A stretch of DNA of 64,000 nt from Bradyrhizobium sp. CCBAU 53340 (GCF_015291645.1 NZ_CP030055.1:7673221-7737220), one strand, 5' to 3'. Numbered from the stretch's first letter, positions 29,732 to 40,165 are shown. Made by a program: numbers and translations. Notes: generated by a model from the letters alone, not told the origin.

Positions 29732-30450
29732 CCGACCTTCTGAAACTCTCCGGCGTTCACACCCATATCGGCCGGTACCACATCCTCCAGGGCATCGATC
29801 TCGCCGTGCCGCAGGGGCAGGTCACGATGCTGCTCGGCCGCAACGGCGCCGGAAAGACCACGACGCTGCGCACCATCATGGGCCTGTGGCCGGCCTCCTC
29901 AGGCGAGATCACGCTCGCCGGCGAGCGCATCGAGAGCCGCGCCACGCCCGACATCGCCCGGCTCGGCGTCGGCTATGTGCCGGAAAGCATGGCGGTGTTC
30001 TCCGACCTCACGGTGAGAGAGAATCTCGTTCTCGCCGCCCGCGATGCGGCGATGGACGACAAGCAGCTGGAGTGGATCTTCGGCTTCTTCCCGGCGCTGC
30101 GCCGGTTCTGGCTGTCGCGCGCGGGAAGCCTCTCGGGCGGGCAGAAGCAGATGCTGTCGATCGCACGCGCGATCATCGAGCCGCGCAAGCTGCTCTTGAT
30201 CGACGAACCGACCAAGGGCCTCGCGCCCGCCATCGTGATGGCGCTGATCGAGTGCCTGAAGGAGATCAAGCGCAAGGGCGCGACGATCCTGCTGGTCGAG
30301 CAGAATTTCTTTGCCGCCCGCGAGCTCGGCGACAGCGTACTCGTGATGGACAACGGCACCATCGTCCATCGCGGCGAGATGGCGGCGCTTGCCGCCGACG
30401 TGCCGTTGCAAGAGCGGCTGCTCGGCCTGAGCCTGGAGGCACATCAGTGA
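29728..30450 (+). CDS. livF: ABC transporter ATP-binding protein, LivF type
   Basis: A 240-residue ABC ATPase, the usual length for LivF. Walker A is GRNGAGKTT, the signature is LSGGQKQM, Walker B is LLLIDEPTKGLAP, and the H-loop lies in LLVEQN. GYVPESMAVFSDLTVRENL is the typical LivF Q-loop region. It overlaps livG by 4 nt at the start, and its own TGA overlaps the GTG of the permease. Confidence 0.92.
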   Translation: MTDLLKLSGVHTHIGRYHILQGIDLAVPQGQVTMLLGRNGAGKTTTLRTIMGLWPASSGEITLAGERIESRATPDIARLGVGYVPESMAVFSDLTVRENLVLAARDAAMDDKQLEWIFGFFPALRRFWLSRAGSLSGGQKQMLSIARAIIEPRKLLLIDEPTKGLAPAIVMALIECLKEIKRKGATILLVEQNFFAARELGDSVLVMDNGTIVHRGEMAALAADVPLQERLLGLSLEAHQ

Positions 30451-31457
30451 CTGAACTTGCCGCGTCAGATCCGCTGCCGAAGCCGAAGCGCGACATCGCA
30501 CCGATCCTGCTGCCGGTCGCGCTCGCGCTTGTCATGATCCCGCTGGTCGGCTCGCCCTCGACCTGGCTGACGCTGACGGCCGCGAGCCTTGCGATGGGCA
30601 TGATGATCTTCATCATGGCCTCCGGGCTGACGCTGGTGTTCGGCCTGATGGACGTGCTGAATTTCGGCCACGGCGCCTTTATCGCGGTCGGCGCCTATAT
30701 CGCGACCCTGGTGTTTGCGCCGTTCGCAGCCTCGGTACAGGCCGATTCGCTCTGGGTGAATCTTGCCGTGCTGGCGCCGGCGGCGCTGCTCTCGATGGCC
30801 GTCTCCGGCGCGCTTGGCCTCGTCGTCGAGCGCGTGCTGATCCTGCCCGTATATGGTCAGCACCTGAAGCAGATCCTGATGACGACGGGCGGCCTCATCG
30901 TTGCGGAACAGACGCTCTATGCGTTGTGGGGGCCGCAGATCATCCCGATGCCGCTGCCGACCTCGCTGCGAGGCTCCTTCATCCTGGGCGACGTCGCAAT
31001 CGCCAAATACCGCGTGCTGGCGATGCTGATCGGGCTCGCCGTCTTCATCGCGATCCAGCTCGTGCTCAACCGCACCAAGCTCGGCCTTCTGATCCGCGCC
31101 GGCGTCGAGAACCGCGAGATGGTCGAGGCGCTCGGCTATCGCATCCGCCGCCTGTTCCTCGGCGTGTTCATGACGGGATCGGCGCTCGCCGGCCTCGGCG
31201 GGGTAATGTGGGCGCTCTATCGCGAGCAGGTCCACGCCTCCATGAGCGACGAACTCACGGTCTTGATCTTCGTCGTCGTCATCATCGGCGGCCTCGGCTC
31301 GATCGGTGGCTGCTTCATCGGCGCGATCCTGGTGGCAATGGTCGCCAATTACGGCGGCTTTCTGCTGCCGAAACTCGCCCTCGTCTCCAACATCCTGCTG
31401 ATGGTTGCCATTCTGATGTGGCGGCCGCGCGGCCTCTATGCGGTGACCAGCCGATGA
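30447..31457 (+). CDS. livH: Branched-chain amino acid type ABC permease, LivH type
   Basis: A 336-residue inner-membrane permease with about eight to nine helices. The motif ASGLTLVFGLMDVLNFGHGAF is the LivH signature near residue 55 (the first part ASGLTLVFG and the second LNFGHGAF), and the cytoplasmic EAA-like loop AGVENREMVEALGY follows helix 5. The GTG start at 30447 overlaps the livF stop (GTGA), and its stop overlaps the next ATG, so the four genes form one translational unit. Confidence 0.92.
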   Translation: MTELAASDPLPKPKRDIAPILLPVALALVMIPLVGSPSTWLTLTAASLAMGMMIFIMASGLTLVFGLMDVLNFGHGAFIAVGAYIATLVFAPFAASVQADSLWVNLAVLAPAALLSMAVSGALGLVVERVLILPVYGQHLKQILMTTGGLIVAEQTLYALWGPQIIPMPLPTSLRGSFILGDVAIAKYRVLAMLIGLAVFIAIQLVLNRTKLGLLIRAGVENREMVEALGYRIRRLFLGVFMTGSALAGLGGVMWALYREQVHASMSDELTVLIFVVVIIGGLGSIGGCFIGAILVAMVANYGGFLLPKLALVSNILLMVAILMWRPRGLYAVTSR

Positions 31458-32536
31458 TGATCCTGTCGGGCGATCTGCCGCGGAGCCGCGTGCTCACCCT
31501 CATTCTCGTCGTCATCATCCTGGCGCTGGCGGCGACACCGTTCCTGTTCCCCGGCGCCAAGGCGCTGAACGTCGCGGCCAAGATCTGCGTCTTCGCCGCG
31601 CTGGTCGCGTCCTACGATCTGCTGCTCGGCTATACCGGCTCGGTGTCGTTCGCGCACACCATGTTCTACGGCATCGGCAGCTATGCGATCGCGATCGCGC
31701 TCTACGGCATGGGTCCGAACTGGGCCGCGGTCGCAACCGGCATCGTCGTCGGCCTGCCGCTGGCCGCGCTGCTCGCGCTCGCCATCGGCCTGTTCTCGCT
31801 GCGGGTCGCGGCGATCTTCTTTGCCATGATCACGCTCGCGGTCGCCTCCGCCTTCCAGGTGCTGGCCTCGCAGCTCTCCTGGCTGACCGGCGGCGAAGAC
31901 GGGCGCAGCTTCCAATTGCCCGAGCTGCTCCGTCCCGGCACGGTGCTGATCTCCAAGAATCTGCTCGGCTTCGAGATCAACGGCCGCATCCTGACCTTCT
32001 ACCTGGTGTTCGCCATCTCGGCCCTGATGATCCTCGCGCTGCTGCGCGTGGTGAACTCCCCGTTCGGGCGCGTGCTGCAGGCCATCCGCGAGAACCGCTT
32101 TCGCGCCGAAGCGCTCGGCTTCCGCACCGTATTCCACCTGACCTACGCCAACTGCCTCGCGGCGCTGGTCGCCGCCGGCGCCGGCATCCTGAACGCGCTA
32201 TGGCTGCGCTATGCAGGCCCCGACACCTCGCTCAGCTTCTCGATCATGCTCGACATCCTGCTGATGGTCGTGATCGGCGGCATGGGCACGATCTACGGCG
32301 CGATCATCGGCGCCACCATCTTCATCCTTGCCCAGAACTACCTGCAGTCGTTGATGGGCGTCGCCTCCAAGGCAGCGAGCGAAGCCGGTCTGCCGCTGCT
32401 GCCCGGGCTGCTTCATCCCGACCGCTGGCTGCTCTGGCTCGGGCTGCTGTTCATTGCCAGCGTGTATTTCTTCCCGACTGGCGTGGTCGGACGGCTGCGC
32501 CATGGCGGCGGCAAGAGCGCAAGCGCCTCGCGTTAA
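31454..32536 (+). CDS. livM: Branched-chain amino acid type ABC permease, LivM type
   Basis: A 360-residue permease with about nine to ten helices. YDLLLGYTGSVSFAHTMFYG is the LivM counterpart of the LivH signature, and IRENRFRAEALGF is its EAA-like coupling loop. The ATG at 31454 overlaps the livH stop codon. A CGTTAA/TTAACG inverted pair follows at the stop but has no T tract. This gene closes the operon; the next gene is a c-di-GMP enzyme about 170 bp further on. Confidence 0.92.
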   Translation: MMILSGDLPRSRVLTLILVVIILALAATPFLFPGAKALNVAAKICVFAALVASYDLLLGYTGSVSFAHTMFYGIGSYAIAIALYGMGPNWAAVATGIVVGLPLAALLALAIGLFSLRVAAIFFAMITLAVASAFQVLASQLSWLTGGEDGRSFQLPELLRPGTVLISKNLLGFEINGRILTFYLVFAISALMILALLRVVNSPFGRVLQAIRENRFRAEALGFRTVFHLTYANCLAALVAAGAGILNALWLRYAGPDTSLSFSIMLDILLMVVIGGMGTIYGAIIGATIFILAQNYLQSLMGVASKAASEAGLPLLPGLLHPDRWLLWLGLLFIASVYFFPTGVVGRLRHGGGKSASASR

Positions 32537-32709
32537 GCTTCGATTAACGATGCAGCGCAGCGTGCCATGCAGGTGCTGTGCAACCGGCGCGCGGCGCTCC
32601 CGGGCTCGCCGGCCGTACAGGTCTGCAACCGGTTTAAGCCATAGGTAACCGGCTTTCCTAAGCATTGCGCCATCTGTCCATAGTATTGCTGTTCCTCCAG
32701 GGGAGTGGG

Positions 32710-35700
32710 ATGCGCCGGATTTTTTCAGCGATGGCAGCTGCGACGTTCCTGGCCGCGAAGAGCGGCTGGGACGCGGCCATGCGGCGCGGCCCCGTGCTGT
32801 GGCTGACGCTCTCGGGCGCGTTGCTGGTCGCCGGCATCTTCGCCGTGACCGCAATGGCCGTCGGCGAGTTTCGCGAACGCACGCTGACAAATCGCGGGCG
32901 CGAGCTGGAGAATACGGTGCAGCTGATCGCGCGGCACTTCGATCAGCAGTTCGAGGATTCCGACGTCGTCGCGGCCGACCTGATCGGGCAGATGCATCTG
33001 CCCGATATCACCTCGCCACAGATGTTCCGCGAGCGCATGTCGGGGCCCGAAGCCAACCGGATGCTGATGGGCAAGATCAGCGCGGTCTCGTATCTCGGCG
33101 ACATCGCCATCTATGACGCCGACGGCGAGATCATCTCCTGGTCGCGCGCGCAGCCGCTGCCCAAGATCAACATCTCCTCGCGCGCCTACTTCCAGACCTT
33201 CAAGACCAACCCGAGGTCGGATCCGGTCCTGCTGGAATCCGTGCGCAGCTTCCTGATCGGCAAATGGACCACGGTCGTCGCGCGCCGCCTGAGCCTGCCG
33301 GACGGCACTTTCGTCGGCGCGATGGTCCGGCGGATCGATCCCGACAGCTATCAGAACTACTTCGCGTCGGTCGCGCTGGCGGACGGGGCCGCCATCTCGC
33401 TGTTCGACCGCGAAGGCGTGATGCTGGCGCGCTACCCGAACGTCGAATCGATGATCGGGAGAAGCTACAAGGACGCGCCGCTGATGCGGCAGGTGCTGAC
33501 CCATGGCGGGCAGCACACGCTTCGCGTCAAGAGCCCGGTCGACGGCGAAGAGAAGATCGGCTCGGCCGTATCGCTGACCCATTTCCCGCTGGTCATCGTG
33601 GCGACCAACACCACGTCGGCAGCTTTGGCCGACTGGCGGCAGCAGACCGGGTTCATGGTCACCACCGCGACATTGTCGGCAGCCGTGATCGCGCTGATCC
33701 TTTTCATGATCATCCGCCAGATCATCCGGCAGAACCGCGAGGCCCAGCAGCGGCTGGAGGCGGAGCGGCTGCGGCTCGACACCGCTCTCAACAACATGTC
33801 GCAAGGGCTTATCCTTTACGACGCTGCCGGCTATATCGTCACCTGCAATCGCCGCTATGCCGACATGTTCGGCCTCTCGCACGACGTCATCAGGCCCGGC
33901 TGTCATATTCACGAGGCGATGTATCATCGCAAGGAGCGCAACGCGTTCAGCGGCAACGTCGAAGAGTTTTGCGCCGACGTGATGCGGGGGGTCGCCGAAG
34001 GCAAGGTCGCGATAAAGTTGCATCAGTTGCCCAACGGGCGCGCTTTCCAGGTCATCAACACGCCGCTTGCGCAAGGCGGATGGGTCGCCACGATCGAGGA
34101 GATCACCGAGCGGCGCAATCTGGAGCAGGAGCGCGACCGCAACTACACCTTCCTTCGCGAGATCATCGACCACATCCCGTCGCAGATCACGGTGAAGGAT
34201 GCGCACACGCGGCGCTACCTGCTGGTCAACCGGATCGCCGAAGAGATCTTTGGGGAAGGCGGCAAGACGATCGTCGGCAAGACGGCAGGCGATATCCTGC
34301 CCGAAGCGGACGCCGACATCGTCACGCGCGACGATGACGCCGTACTGCAATCGCCGGAACGGCTGCTGCAAAAGGAGCAAAGCTGGAAAACCCCGGCCGA
34401 CGGCCAGCGCCACACCATTTCGAAGCGGATCGGCATCTGCGACAAGGCCGGCGACCCCCGCTACATCATCAACGTCATCGAGGACGTCACCGAACAGCGC
34501 AACGCCGCCGAGAAGATCGCGCATTTGGCGCATTACGATGCGCTCACCGACCTGCCCAACCGCGTCCTGTTCCGCGAGCAGATCGAGCGCGAGCTGGAGA
34601 AGGTCGCCAGCGGCGCCCAGTTCGCGCTGCTTTATATCGACGTCGACGAATTCAAGGGCATCAACGACTCGCTCGGCCATCATGTCGGCGACGAGCTGTT
34701 GAAGGCGATCGCCGGCCGCATCCGGGCCTGCCTCAAGCCGGGCGATCTGATCGCGCGGCTCGGCGGCGACGAATTCGCCGTGATCCAGACCGGAATCGAA
34801 TCCTCCAGCGACGTGCTGGCCTTCGTGACGCGGGTCCATGAGGCGATCCGCCGCCCGTATCATTGCCTCGGGCACCAGCTCTCCACCGACGCCAGCATCG
34901 GCATCGCGCTGGCGCCGCAGGACGGCGCCGATCTAGACCAGCTCGTCAAGAATGCCGACCTTGCGATGTACGGCGCCAAGGCCGAAGGACGGCGCACCTA
35001 TCGCTTCTTCGTGCCGGAGATGGACGCGAGCGCCAAAGCACGCCTGATGCTGGAGCAGGACCTGCGCCAGGCGCTGATCGATGGCGGCTTCGAGATCCAT
35101 TACCAGCCGCTGGTCAATCTGCACTCGGGCGTGGTTTCCGGCTGCGAGGCGCTGCTGCGCTGGCGCCATCCCGAACGCGGCATGGTATCGCCGGCCGAAT
35201 TCATTCCGATCGCCGAGGACACCGGATTGATCAACGAGCTCGGCGACTGGGTGCTGCGCACGGCCTGCAACGAGGCCGCGACCTGGCCCTCCCATATCCG
35301 CCTCGCCGTCAACGTCTCGCCGGTACAGCTCAAATGCGACACGCTGGCGCTCCGGATTGCGGGTGCCCTCGCCGCCTCCGGGCTGGAGCCACGACGGCTC
35401 GAGCTCGAGATCACCGAGGCGGTGCTGATCCGCGACGACGAGGCGGCACTCTCGATCCTGCACCAGCTCCGTTCGATCGGCGTGCGGATCGCACTCGACG
35501 ATTTCGGCACGGGCTATTCGTCGCTGAGCTATCTGAAGCGCTTCCCGTTCGACAAGATCAAGATCGACCGTTGTTTCGTCGCCGACATCGCCGAGTCCAG
35601 CGGATCACCCGTGATCGTGCAGGCGGTGGTGAACATCGCCACCACCAGCAACATGACGACGGTCGCCGAAGGCGTCGAGACCGAGGCGCAGCGCGAGATG

Positions 35701-35820
35701 CTGCGCGCGCTCGGTTGCACCGAGATGCAGGGCTATCTGTTCAGCAAGCCGAGACCGGCGGCCGAGGTACGCAAATTGTTCGGTCCGGGCGACGCTTTGC
35801 CTGTGGCGGCGGTGGCCTGA
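32710..35820 (+). CDS. Membrane c-di-GMP enzyme with Cache, PAS, GGDEF and EAL domains
   Basis: A 1036-residue inner-membrane protein. Transmembrane helices near residues 32-55 and 312-335 enclose a periplasmic dCache-like sensor (SSRAYFQTFK, GMVRR-type strands). Two PAS-like domains follow, about 350-460 and 475-590. The GGDEF domain has LGGDEF at about 683-688 but KPGD where an RxxD inhibitory site would be. The EAL domain keeps EALLRW (about 812), NVSPVQL, EITEAVL, DDFGTGYSSL, KIKIDRCF and AEGVET. Both activities may therefore be intact. ATG 32710 has GGGGAGTGGG just upstream; an earlier ATG at 32665 is less likely. It is followed one base later by a second cyclase gene. Confidence 0.88.
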   Translation: MRRIFSAMAAATFLAAKSGWDAAMRRGPVLWLTLSGALLVAGIFAVTAMAVGEFRERTLTNRGRELENTVQLIARHFDQQFEDSDVVAADLIGQMHLPDITSPQMFRERMSGPEANRMLMGKISAVSYLGDIAIYDADGEIISWSRAQPLPKINISSRAYFQTFKTNPRSDPVLLESVRSFLIGKWTTVVARRLSLPDGTFVGAMVRRIDPDSYQNYFASVALADGAAISLFDREGVMLARYPNVESMIGRSYKDAPLMRQVLTHGGQHTLRVKSPVDGEEKIGSAVSLTHFPLVIVATNTTSAALADWRQQTGFMVTTATLSAAVIALILFMIIRQIIRQNREAQQRLEAERLRLDTALNNMSQGLILYDAAGYIVTCNRRYADMFGLSHDVIRPGCHIHEAMYHRKERNAFSGNVEEFCADVMRGVAEGKVAIKLHQLPNGRAFQVINTPLAQGGWVATIEEITERRNLEQERDRNYTFLREIIDHIPSQITVKDAHTRRYLLVNRIAEEIFGEGGKTIVGKTAGDILPEADADIVTRDDDAVLQSPERLLQKEQSWKTPADGQRHTISKRIGICDKAGDPRYIINVIEDVTEQRNAAEKIAHLAHYDALTDLPNRVLFREQIERELEKVASGAQFALLYIDVDEFKGINDSLGHHVGDELLKAIAGRIRACLKPGDLIARLGGDEFAVIQTGIESSSDVLAFVTRVHEAIRRPYHCLGHQLSTDASIGIALAPQDGADLDQLVKNADLAMYGAKAEGRRTYRFFVPEMDASAKARLMLEQDLRQALIDGGFEIHYQPLVNLHSGVVSGCEALLRWRHPERGMVSPAEFIPIAEDTGLINELGDWVLRTACNEAATWPSHIRLAVNVSPVQLKCDTLALRIAGALAASGLEPRRLELEITEAVLIRDDEAALSILHQLRSIGVRIALDDFGTGYSSLSYLKRFPFDKIKIDRCFVADIAESSGSPVIVQAVVNIATTSNMTTVAEGVETEAQREMLRALGCTEMQGYLFSKPRPAAEVRKLFGPGDALPVAAVA

Positions 35821-35821
35821 G

Positions 35822-36892
35822 ATGCAAAAACGCATCAAGACCCCTTCCAGGAAGGCTCCTGCCAAGGCCGTCGACATCGCGGATTCCTACGCGGTGCGGC
35901 TGATGCAGCATCTGGTGGTGCCGACCTTCGTGATCGATCCGAAGCGGCGCGTCGTGATCTGGAACAGGGCCTGCGAGCGGCTGACCGGCGTTGCTGCCGC
36001 TGATGTGATCGGCACCAACAAGCACTGGCAGGCCTTCTACGAGACCAAGCGTCCCTGCCTTGCCGATCTGGTCGCGCTCGACCAGCCCGAGCAGCTGCCG
36101 GAATTCTATCCGGAATATGCCGCGCGCGGCCATAACGGGCTCGGCTTTTCCGCCGAGAACTGGTGCGTGATGCCGAAGCTCGGCAGCCAGCTTTATCTCG
36201 CGATCGACGCCGGTCCGATCCATGACGAGGCCGGCAATCTAATCGCGGTCGTGGAGACGCTGCGCGATCTTACCGACCAGAAGCGCGCCGAGACGGCCCT
36301 GAAGGAGCTCGCCACCAAGGACGGGCTGACCGGGCTGTCGAACCGCCGCGCGTTCGACCAGATGCTGATGAGCGAGTGGGCGCGCGCCCAGCGGACGCGG
36401 AAGTCGCTGGCCCTGCTGTTCGTCGACGTCGATCATTTCAAGCTGTTCAACGATCAGCATGGCCACCAGAGCGGCGATGAGTGCCTGCGGGCGGTCGCCG
36501 GTGTCGTCAGCGGCTACGCCACGCGCCCGCTCGACCTTGCCAGCCGCTACGGCGGCGAGGAATTCGCGCTGATCCTGCCCGACATGAGCTGCGACGATGC
36601 CTGCGCCATAGCCGAAGAGATCCGCCGCGCCGTCATGGCGCTGCGGATCGTCCACGGCGCGCATGGGGCCGGCAGCCATGTCACCCTCAGTGTCGGCGTT
36701 GCCAGTCACGTCCCCGGCGAGGCCGATCGCGCCCCCGACCATCTCCTGGGCGAGGCGGACCAGGCCCTCTATGCCGCCAAGCGTCTCGGCCGCAACCGCG
36801 TGGTCTGCTCCGAGCGCGTGCTGGCCGAATTCACAGGGCTCGGCCGGGATAATGGGCCAGTTCCTGCCGCCGCCCCGCGCAAATCGGCCTGA
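35822..36892 (+). CDS. Diguanylate cyclase with PAS domain
   Basis: A 356-residue cytoplasmic protein. A PAS domain (about 25-155) starts [21 protein letters not shown] in form ([10 protein letters not shown] then [10 protein letters not shown]). The GGDEF domain (about 160-330) has GGEEF near residue 244, and RPLD five residues before it, so both catalysis and product inhibition look intact. It begins one base after the stop of the upstream GGDEF-EAL gene, so the two are cotranscribed: one protein that can degrade c-di-GMP and one that makes it. Confidence 0.9.
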   Translation: MQKRIKTPSRKAPAKAVDIADSYAVRLMQHLVVPTFVIDPKRRVVIWNRACERLTGVAAADVIGTNKHWQAFYETKRPCLADLVALDQPEQLPEFYPEYAARGHNGLGFSAENWCVMPKLGSQLYLAIDAGPIHDEAGNLIAVVETLRDLTDQKRAETALKELATKDGLTGLSNRRAFDQMLMSEWARAQRTRKSLALLFVDVDHFKLFNDQHGHQSGDECLRAVAGVVSGYATRPLDLASRYGGEEFALILPDMSCDDACAIAEEIRRAVMALRIVHGAHGAGSHVTLSVGVASHVPGEADRAPDHLLGEADQALYAAKRLGRNRVVCSERVLAEFTGLGRDNGPVPAAAPRKSA

Positions 36893-36959
36893 ACCGCTGC
36901 GATTGCCGCGGCCAGACCGGTTGCTCCCCCCTCGCCATTAGGCTAAATGAAGCCTCGCT

Positions 36960-37036
36960 GCACCCGTAGCTCAGCTGGATAGAGCGTTGCCCTCCGAAGG
37001 CAAAGGTCACACGTTCGAATCGTGTCGGGTGCGCCA
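36960..37036 (+). tRNA. tRNA-Arg (anticodon CCG)
   Basis: A full cloverleaf can be drawn: acceptor GCACCCG/CGGGTGC, D-arm GCTC/GAGC, anticodon stem TTGCC/GGCAA with loop CTCCGAA (anticodon CCG), a 5-nt variable loop AGGTC, and T-arm ACACG/CGTGT with loop TTCGAAT. Encoded GCCA closes the 3' end. It reads CGG codons. Confidence 0.97.
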
Positions 37037-37047
37037 TTTCGCGGCTT

Positions 37048-37998
37048 TCAACGCGGTGGGCGCAATAATCGGTTGATGAGCTGAACCAGGGTGCCCTCCA
37101 ACTCTTCCGGAGAGCTGATGGTGATACCCTGCTTGTAGTAGTGCTCGACCGGGTGACCGATGCCGATCGCTGCAAGCTGGATGTCACCGGCCTGCTCGAT
37201 CTCGCCGGTGACCCGCCGCAAATGATCGTCCAGATATCCCCCTCCGTTCGCCTGCAATGTGGAATCGTCGACCGGCGCACCGTCGGACAGCACAATCAGG
37301 CATTTCCGCCTTTCTTCACGCTGCCGCAAACGCGACACAGCCCATTCGACGGCCTCGCCGTCGATATTCTCCTTGACGAGGTCTGGCCGTAGCATCGCGG
37401 CGCAGTGCCGCGCACTCAGCTTCTCGCCGGCGCTGCAATAGACGATGTGCAACAGGTCGTTCAGTCGCCCAGGGTAGGGAGGTCGGCCGTTCCTCAGCCA
37501 TTTTTCCCAGCTTCGGCCGCCCTTCCAACGCGCAGTCGTAAAACCGAGCACTTCCTGCCTTGCTCCGAGACTATCGAGCAGATCCGAAGCGATCAGCGCC
37601 GCCCTGGCCGCAAACAGCATCGGTTGTCCGCGCATTGATCCGGAATGATCGATGAGCAATGACACGATGGCATCAGCAGCACCGGGAGCGGAGCTGTCTT
37701 GCGGCTGGGCAGTCCCGACGTGCGCACGCCGTGCAGCAAGGTCCTTTTCGAGGTCGTACAGCTGTTCGGGATCGACCTCCGGAAAGCGCTTGGCCCAGTT
37801 CCGGTCTGACCCCGGGAGCGCCGCCAGGATCGAGTCCAAATCGTTGACCTTGGTCTCCACGTCGAAGTCTCGGGTATAGACTTGATAAGGCCGATCGGGA
37901 TCGAATCGAACCGGGCGACGCGATCTCCGAAGCGATGGCAAAAAGCTCAACGCAATCAGCGCAACGAGCATCGTCATGAACGCGTTACGCCAAAGCAA
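37048..37998 (-). CDS. Membrane-anchored CobT-like VWA-domain protein
   Basis: A 316-residue protein with one N-terminal membrane helix (about 7-22), a 90-residue linker and a von Willebrand A domain that matches the C-terminal domain of cobaltochelatase subunit CobT. The MIDAS is [13 protein letters not shown] (DxSxS), and conserved CobT stretches follow: [46 protein letters not shown] and [11 protein letters not shown]. Full CobT is about twice as long and soluble, and works with CobN and CobS, none of which is here. A metal-chelatase role is therefore doubtful; a membrane-tethered MoxR/VWA-type function is an alternative. The TTG at 37998 has GGAG 7 nt upstream. Confidence 0.82.
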   Translation of the reverse strand: MLWRNAFMTMLVALIALSFLPSLRRSRRPVRFDPDRPYQVYTRDFDVETKVNDLDSILAALPGSDRNWAKRFPEVDPEQLYDLEKDLAARRAHVGTAQPQDSSAPGAADAIVSLLIDHSGSMRGQPMLFAARAALIASDLLDSLGARQEVLGFTTARWKGGRSWEKWLRNGRPPYPGRLNDLLHIVYCSAGEKLSARHCAAMLRPDLVKENIDGEAVEWAVSRLRQREERRKCLIVLSDGAPVDDSTLQANGGGYLDDHLRRVTGEIEQAGDIQLAAIGIGHPVEHYYKQGITISSPEELEGTLVQLINRLLRPPR

Positions 37999-38112
37999 GG
38001 CGGGCTCCAGTGATCTCGACGATAATGTGCAGCGCGTGACAGCAGTCCAAGTGGTCGCACCACCATATGGGACATGCTATTCTAGCTCAGGTAAGCCGCC
38101 AATCGACAGCGA

Positions 38113-39891
38113 TCAGAAGGTCCATGCTCGCAATTCGTCCAGTACCCGATCCAGCACGCTCTCGAATTCGCACGTCTCGGTCTGCCGGAACAGACGCACG
38201 CTCGGATACCAGGGGCTGTCCGTGCGGTCGAGCAGCCAGCGATAATCGGGCGTCCACGGCAGCAGGATCCACGTTGGGCAGCCGAGCGCGCCGGCGAGAT
38301 GGGCGACGCTGGTGTCGACGGTGATCACGACATCGAGGCATCTGATCAAGGCGGCGGTGTCAGTGAAGTCGGTGAGATCAGCGGTCAGGTCGACGATGTC
38401 GCTTCGCTCGCGCAGCACCGCCGCATCATGCGGGCGCGGGACTTTCTGCAGGCTGATGAAGGTGGCATCGACGTCGAGGATGATGCGGGACAGCGTTCGC
38501 AGTGGAATGGAGCGGGTCTCGTCATTCACATGCGAGGGATCGCCGGACCAGACCAGGCCGACCCTGAGTCTGGTTCGAGGACCCAGGCGATTCTCCCAGG
38601 CCTGAACAAGACTGTCTGGAGGAGGAGGAAGATACGGCATGTCTGCCGGGATCGTATCGAGACGCGTCTTGAAGGCCAGCGGCAGGCTGGAGATCGGGCA
38701 GTGCAGATCGAAGGCCGGTAGCGTGCCCAAGGCCGACATCGGCACGCAGTGGGAGACATCGCGCAGCGACTGCAACAGCCGATGCAGCGGGTCCTGAACG
38801 GCAAGCAGAACGCGCGCTCGGCGCTCCGCCAGCATGGGAACGTAGCGGGCGAAGTGAATGGTGTCGCCCAAGCCCTCGTCCGCTGCGATCAGGATCGTCT
38901 TTCCGTCAATACTGTCGTCACCGAGCCACATCGGCTGCGAAAACCTGGGGTATTTCGCCGAAGGCAGTTTCGATCGGGTCTGGTGTCCGCGCCAGCCGGC
39001 TTCGAAATTGCCTGTCAGCAGATAGGCCAGGGACACATTCCACTCGGTCACCACATCGCTGAGCCCGAGCGACTTCATGGAATCGGCCAGCGCAAAGACC
39101 TCGTCGAAGCGATGCAGGTGGAACAGCGCGACCAGCTTGTTGTCGAAGGCATCCGCGAAGCGCGGTTGAAGCGCGATGGCTTTTTCGAACCATGTCAGCG
39201 CCCCCTCGTTGCGACGAAGCCGCCGCAAGGCAAGACCCAGATTGTTGCAGATCTCGGCATTGTCGGGATCAAGCTGATGCGCCCGCATGCCGTCGCGCGC
39301 GGACTCCTCGTAGCGTTTCAGGCCATAGAGAACCCATGCGCGCGTCCGCAGTGTCGGGGCATGGTTCGGTAACAGGCTGTCGCTGAGATCGAGGCAGGCA
39401 AGCGCCTCTTCGTTCCGCCCGAGCTTGTGGAGGACAATACCGTTCTTGTAGAGGGCGTCGCACTGATGCGGATTGAGCTTGAGTGCATGCTGGAAGCTCA
39501 GGAGGGCCTGCTCTAGGCGCGCAAGCTGGATGAAGATGTCGCCGCGCTGGCACCACAATGCGGCGTCGTCGGCGCGAAGCTGGATCGCTTTGTCGAGGAC
39601 GCCGAGCGCTTCCTCGCAGCGCCCATGCTGCTGCAGCACGCTGGCGAAGCTCGCAAGATATTCGGGCTTGGGCGCGCGCCGGATCGCGCGGACGATCCAC
39701 TCCAGCGCGTCATTGTAGTGCCTGGCGTGGAGAAACAGCAGCCCCCTGAGATGCTGGGCGTCCGTATGCTCCGCATCGATGCTGAGGGCCTGCTGGCAGC
39801 AAACGCTGGCGTCGAGATGCCGCCCGTCTCTGAAATGCTGAAAGCCCGCGGCACAGAACGCGGCTGGTGTGCTCATCTCAATCCCGTTCAT
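38113..39891 (-). CDS. TPR protein with C-terminal glycosyltransferase-like domain
   Basis: A 592-residue protein. Residues about 15-330 are tetratricopeptide repeats (seen in NPHQCDALYKNGIVLHKLGR, then DNAEICNNLGLALRRLRRNE and similar units spaced by 34). The C-terminal part (about 350-590) resembles family 9-type glycosyltransferases: IAADEGLGDTIHFARYVPML, RVGLVWSGDPSH and TVDTSVAHLAGALGCPTWIL. The combination is common in Rhizobiales, and acceptors are unknown. ATG 39891 or 39876 may be the true start; the frame upstream is not TPR-like. It is divergent from the double-glycine peptide gene, about 275 bp away. Confidence 0.82.
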   Translation of the reverse strand: MNGIEMSTPAAFCAAGFQHFRDGRHLDASVCCQQALSIDAEHTDAQHLRGLLFLHARHYNDALEWIVRAIRRAPKPEYLASFASVLQQHGRCEEALGVLDKAIQLRADDAALWCQRGDIFIQLARLEQALLSFQHALKLNPHQCDALYKNGIVLHKLGRNEEALACLDLSDSLLPNHAPTLRTRAWVLYGLKRYEESARDGMRAHQLDPDNAEICNNLGLALRRLRRNEGALTWFEKAIALQPRFADAFDNKLVALFHLHRFDEVFALADSMKSLGLSDVVTEWNVSLAYLLTGNFEAGWRGHQTRSKLPSAKYPRFSQPMWLGDDSIDGKTILIAADEGLGDTIHFARYVPMLAERRARVLLAVQDPLHRLLQSLRDVSHCVPMSALGTLPAFDLHCPISSLPLAFKTRLDTIPADMPYLPPPPDSLVQAWENRLGPRTRLRVGLVWSGDPSHVNDETRSIPLRTLSRIILDVDATFISLQKVPRPHDAAVLRERSDIVDLTADLTDFTDTAALIRCLDVVITVDTSVAHLAGALGCPTWILLPWTPDYRWLLDRTDSPWYPSVRLFRQTETCEFESVLDRVLDELRAWTF

Positions 39892-40044
39892 GACCAAGGC
39901 CCGCCTCGGTAGCGGCAGCCGCTTCTGTTCAAATGGCGGATGAACGGGCCAACCCCCGCTCCGTTGGCATCGCGGTCGGCGACATCTCAGCAGACGAAGA
40001 TTGCGTGGGGGTTGCGGAGCGACGACCTGAACCAGCGAATGAGA

Positions 40045-40070
40045 CCATCCTTCGGCCCGCCGAAGGATGG
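40045..40070. other. Perfect hairpin in the TPR-peptide divergent gap
   Basis: CCATCCTTCGG and CCGAAGGATGG form an 11-bp stem with loop CCCG, about 95 bp upstream of the peptide start. It may be a protein-binding palindrome or a repeat fragment. The rest of 39892-40165 shows nothing else. Confidence 0.5.
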
Positions 40071-40165
40071 CTGTGTGTCTCCCGTCACGGCAGCGCGACT
40101 GACATAGCCGCATTCTCCTCGCATCGCGCGGAATGGACCGCCCGATGGGAAATGAGGAGACTGCC

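Noticed and set aside
32725..34875. 716-codon open frame on the minus strand
   Set aside because: It is antisense to the Cache-PAS-GGDEF-EAL gene, rich in His/Arg/Asp with no domain, and is a by-product of high GC3 in the real gene.
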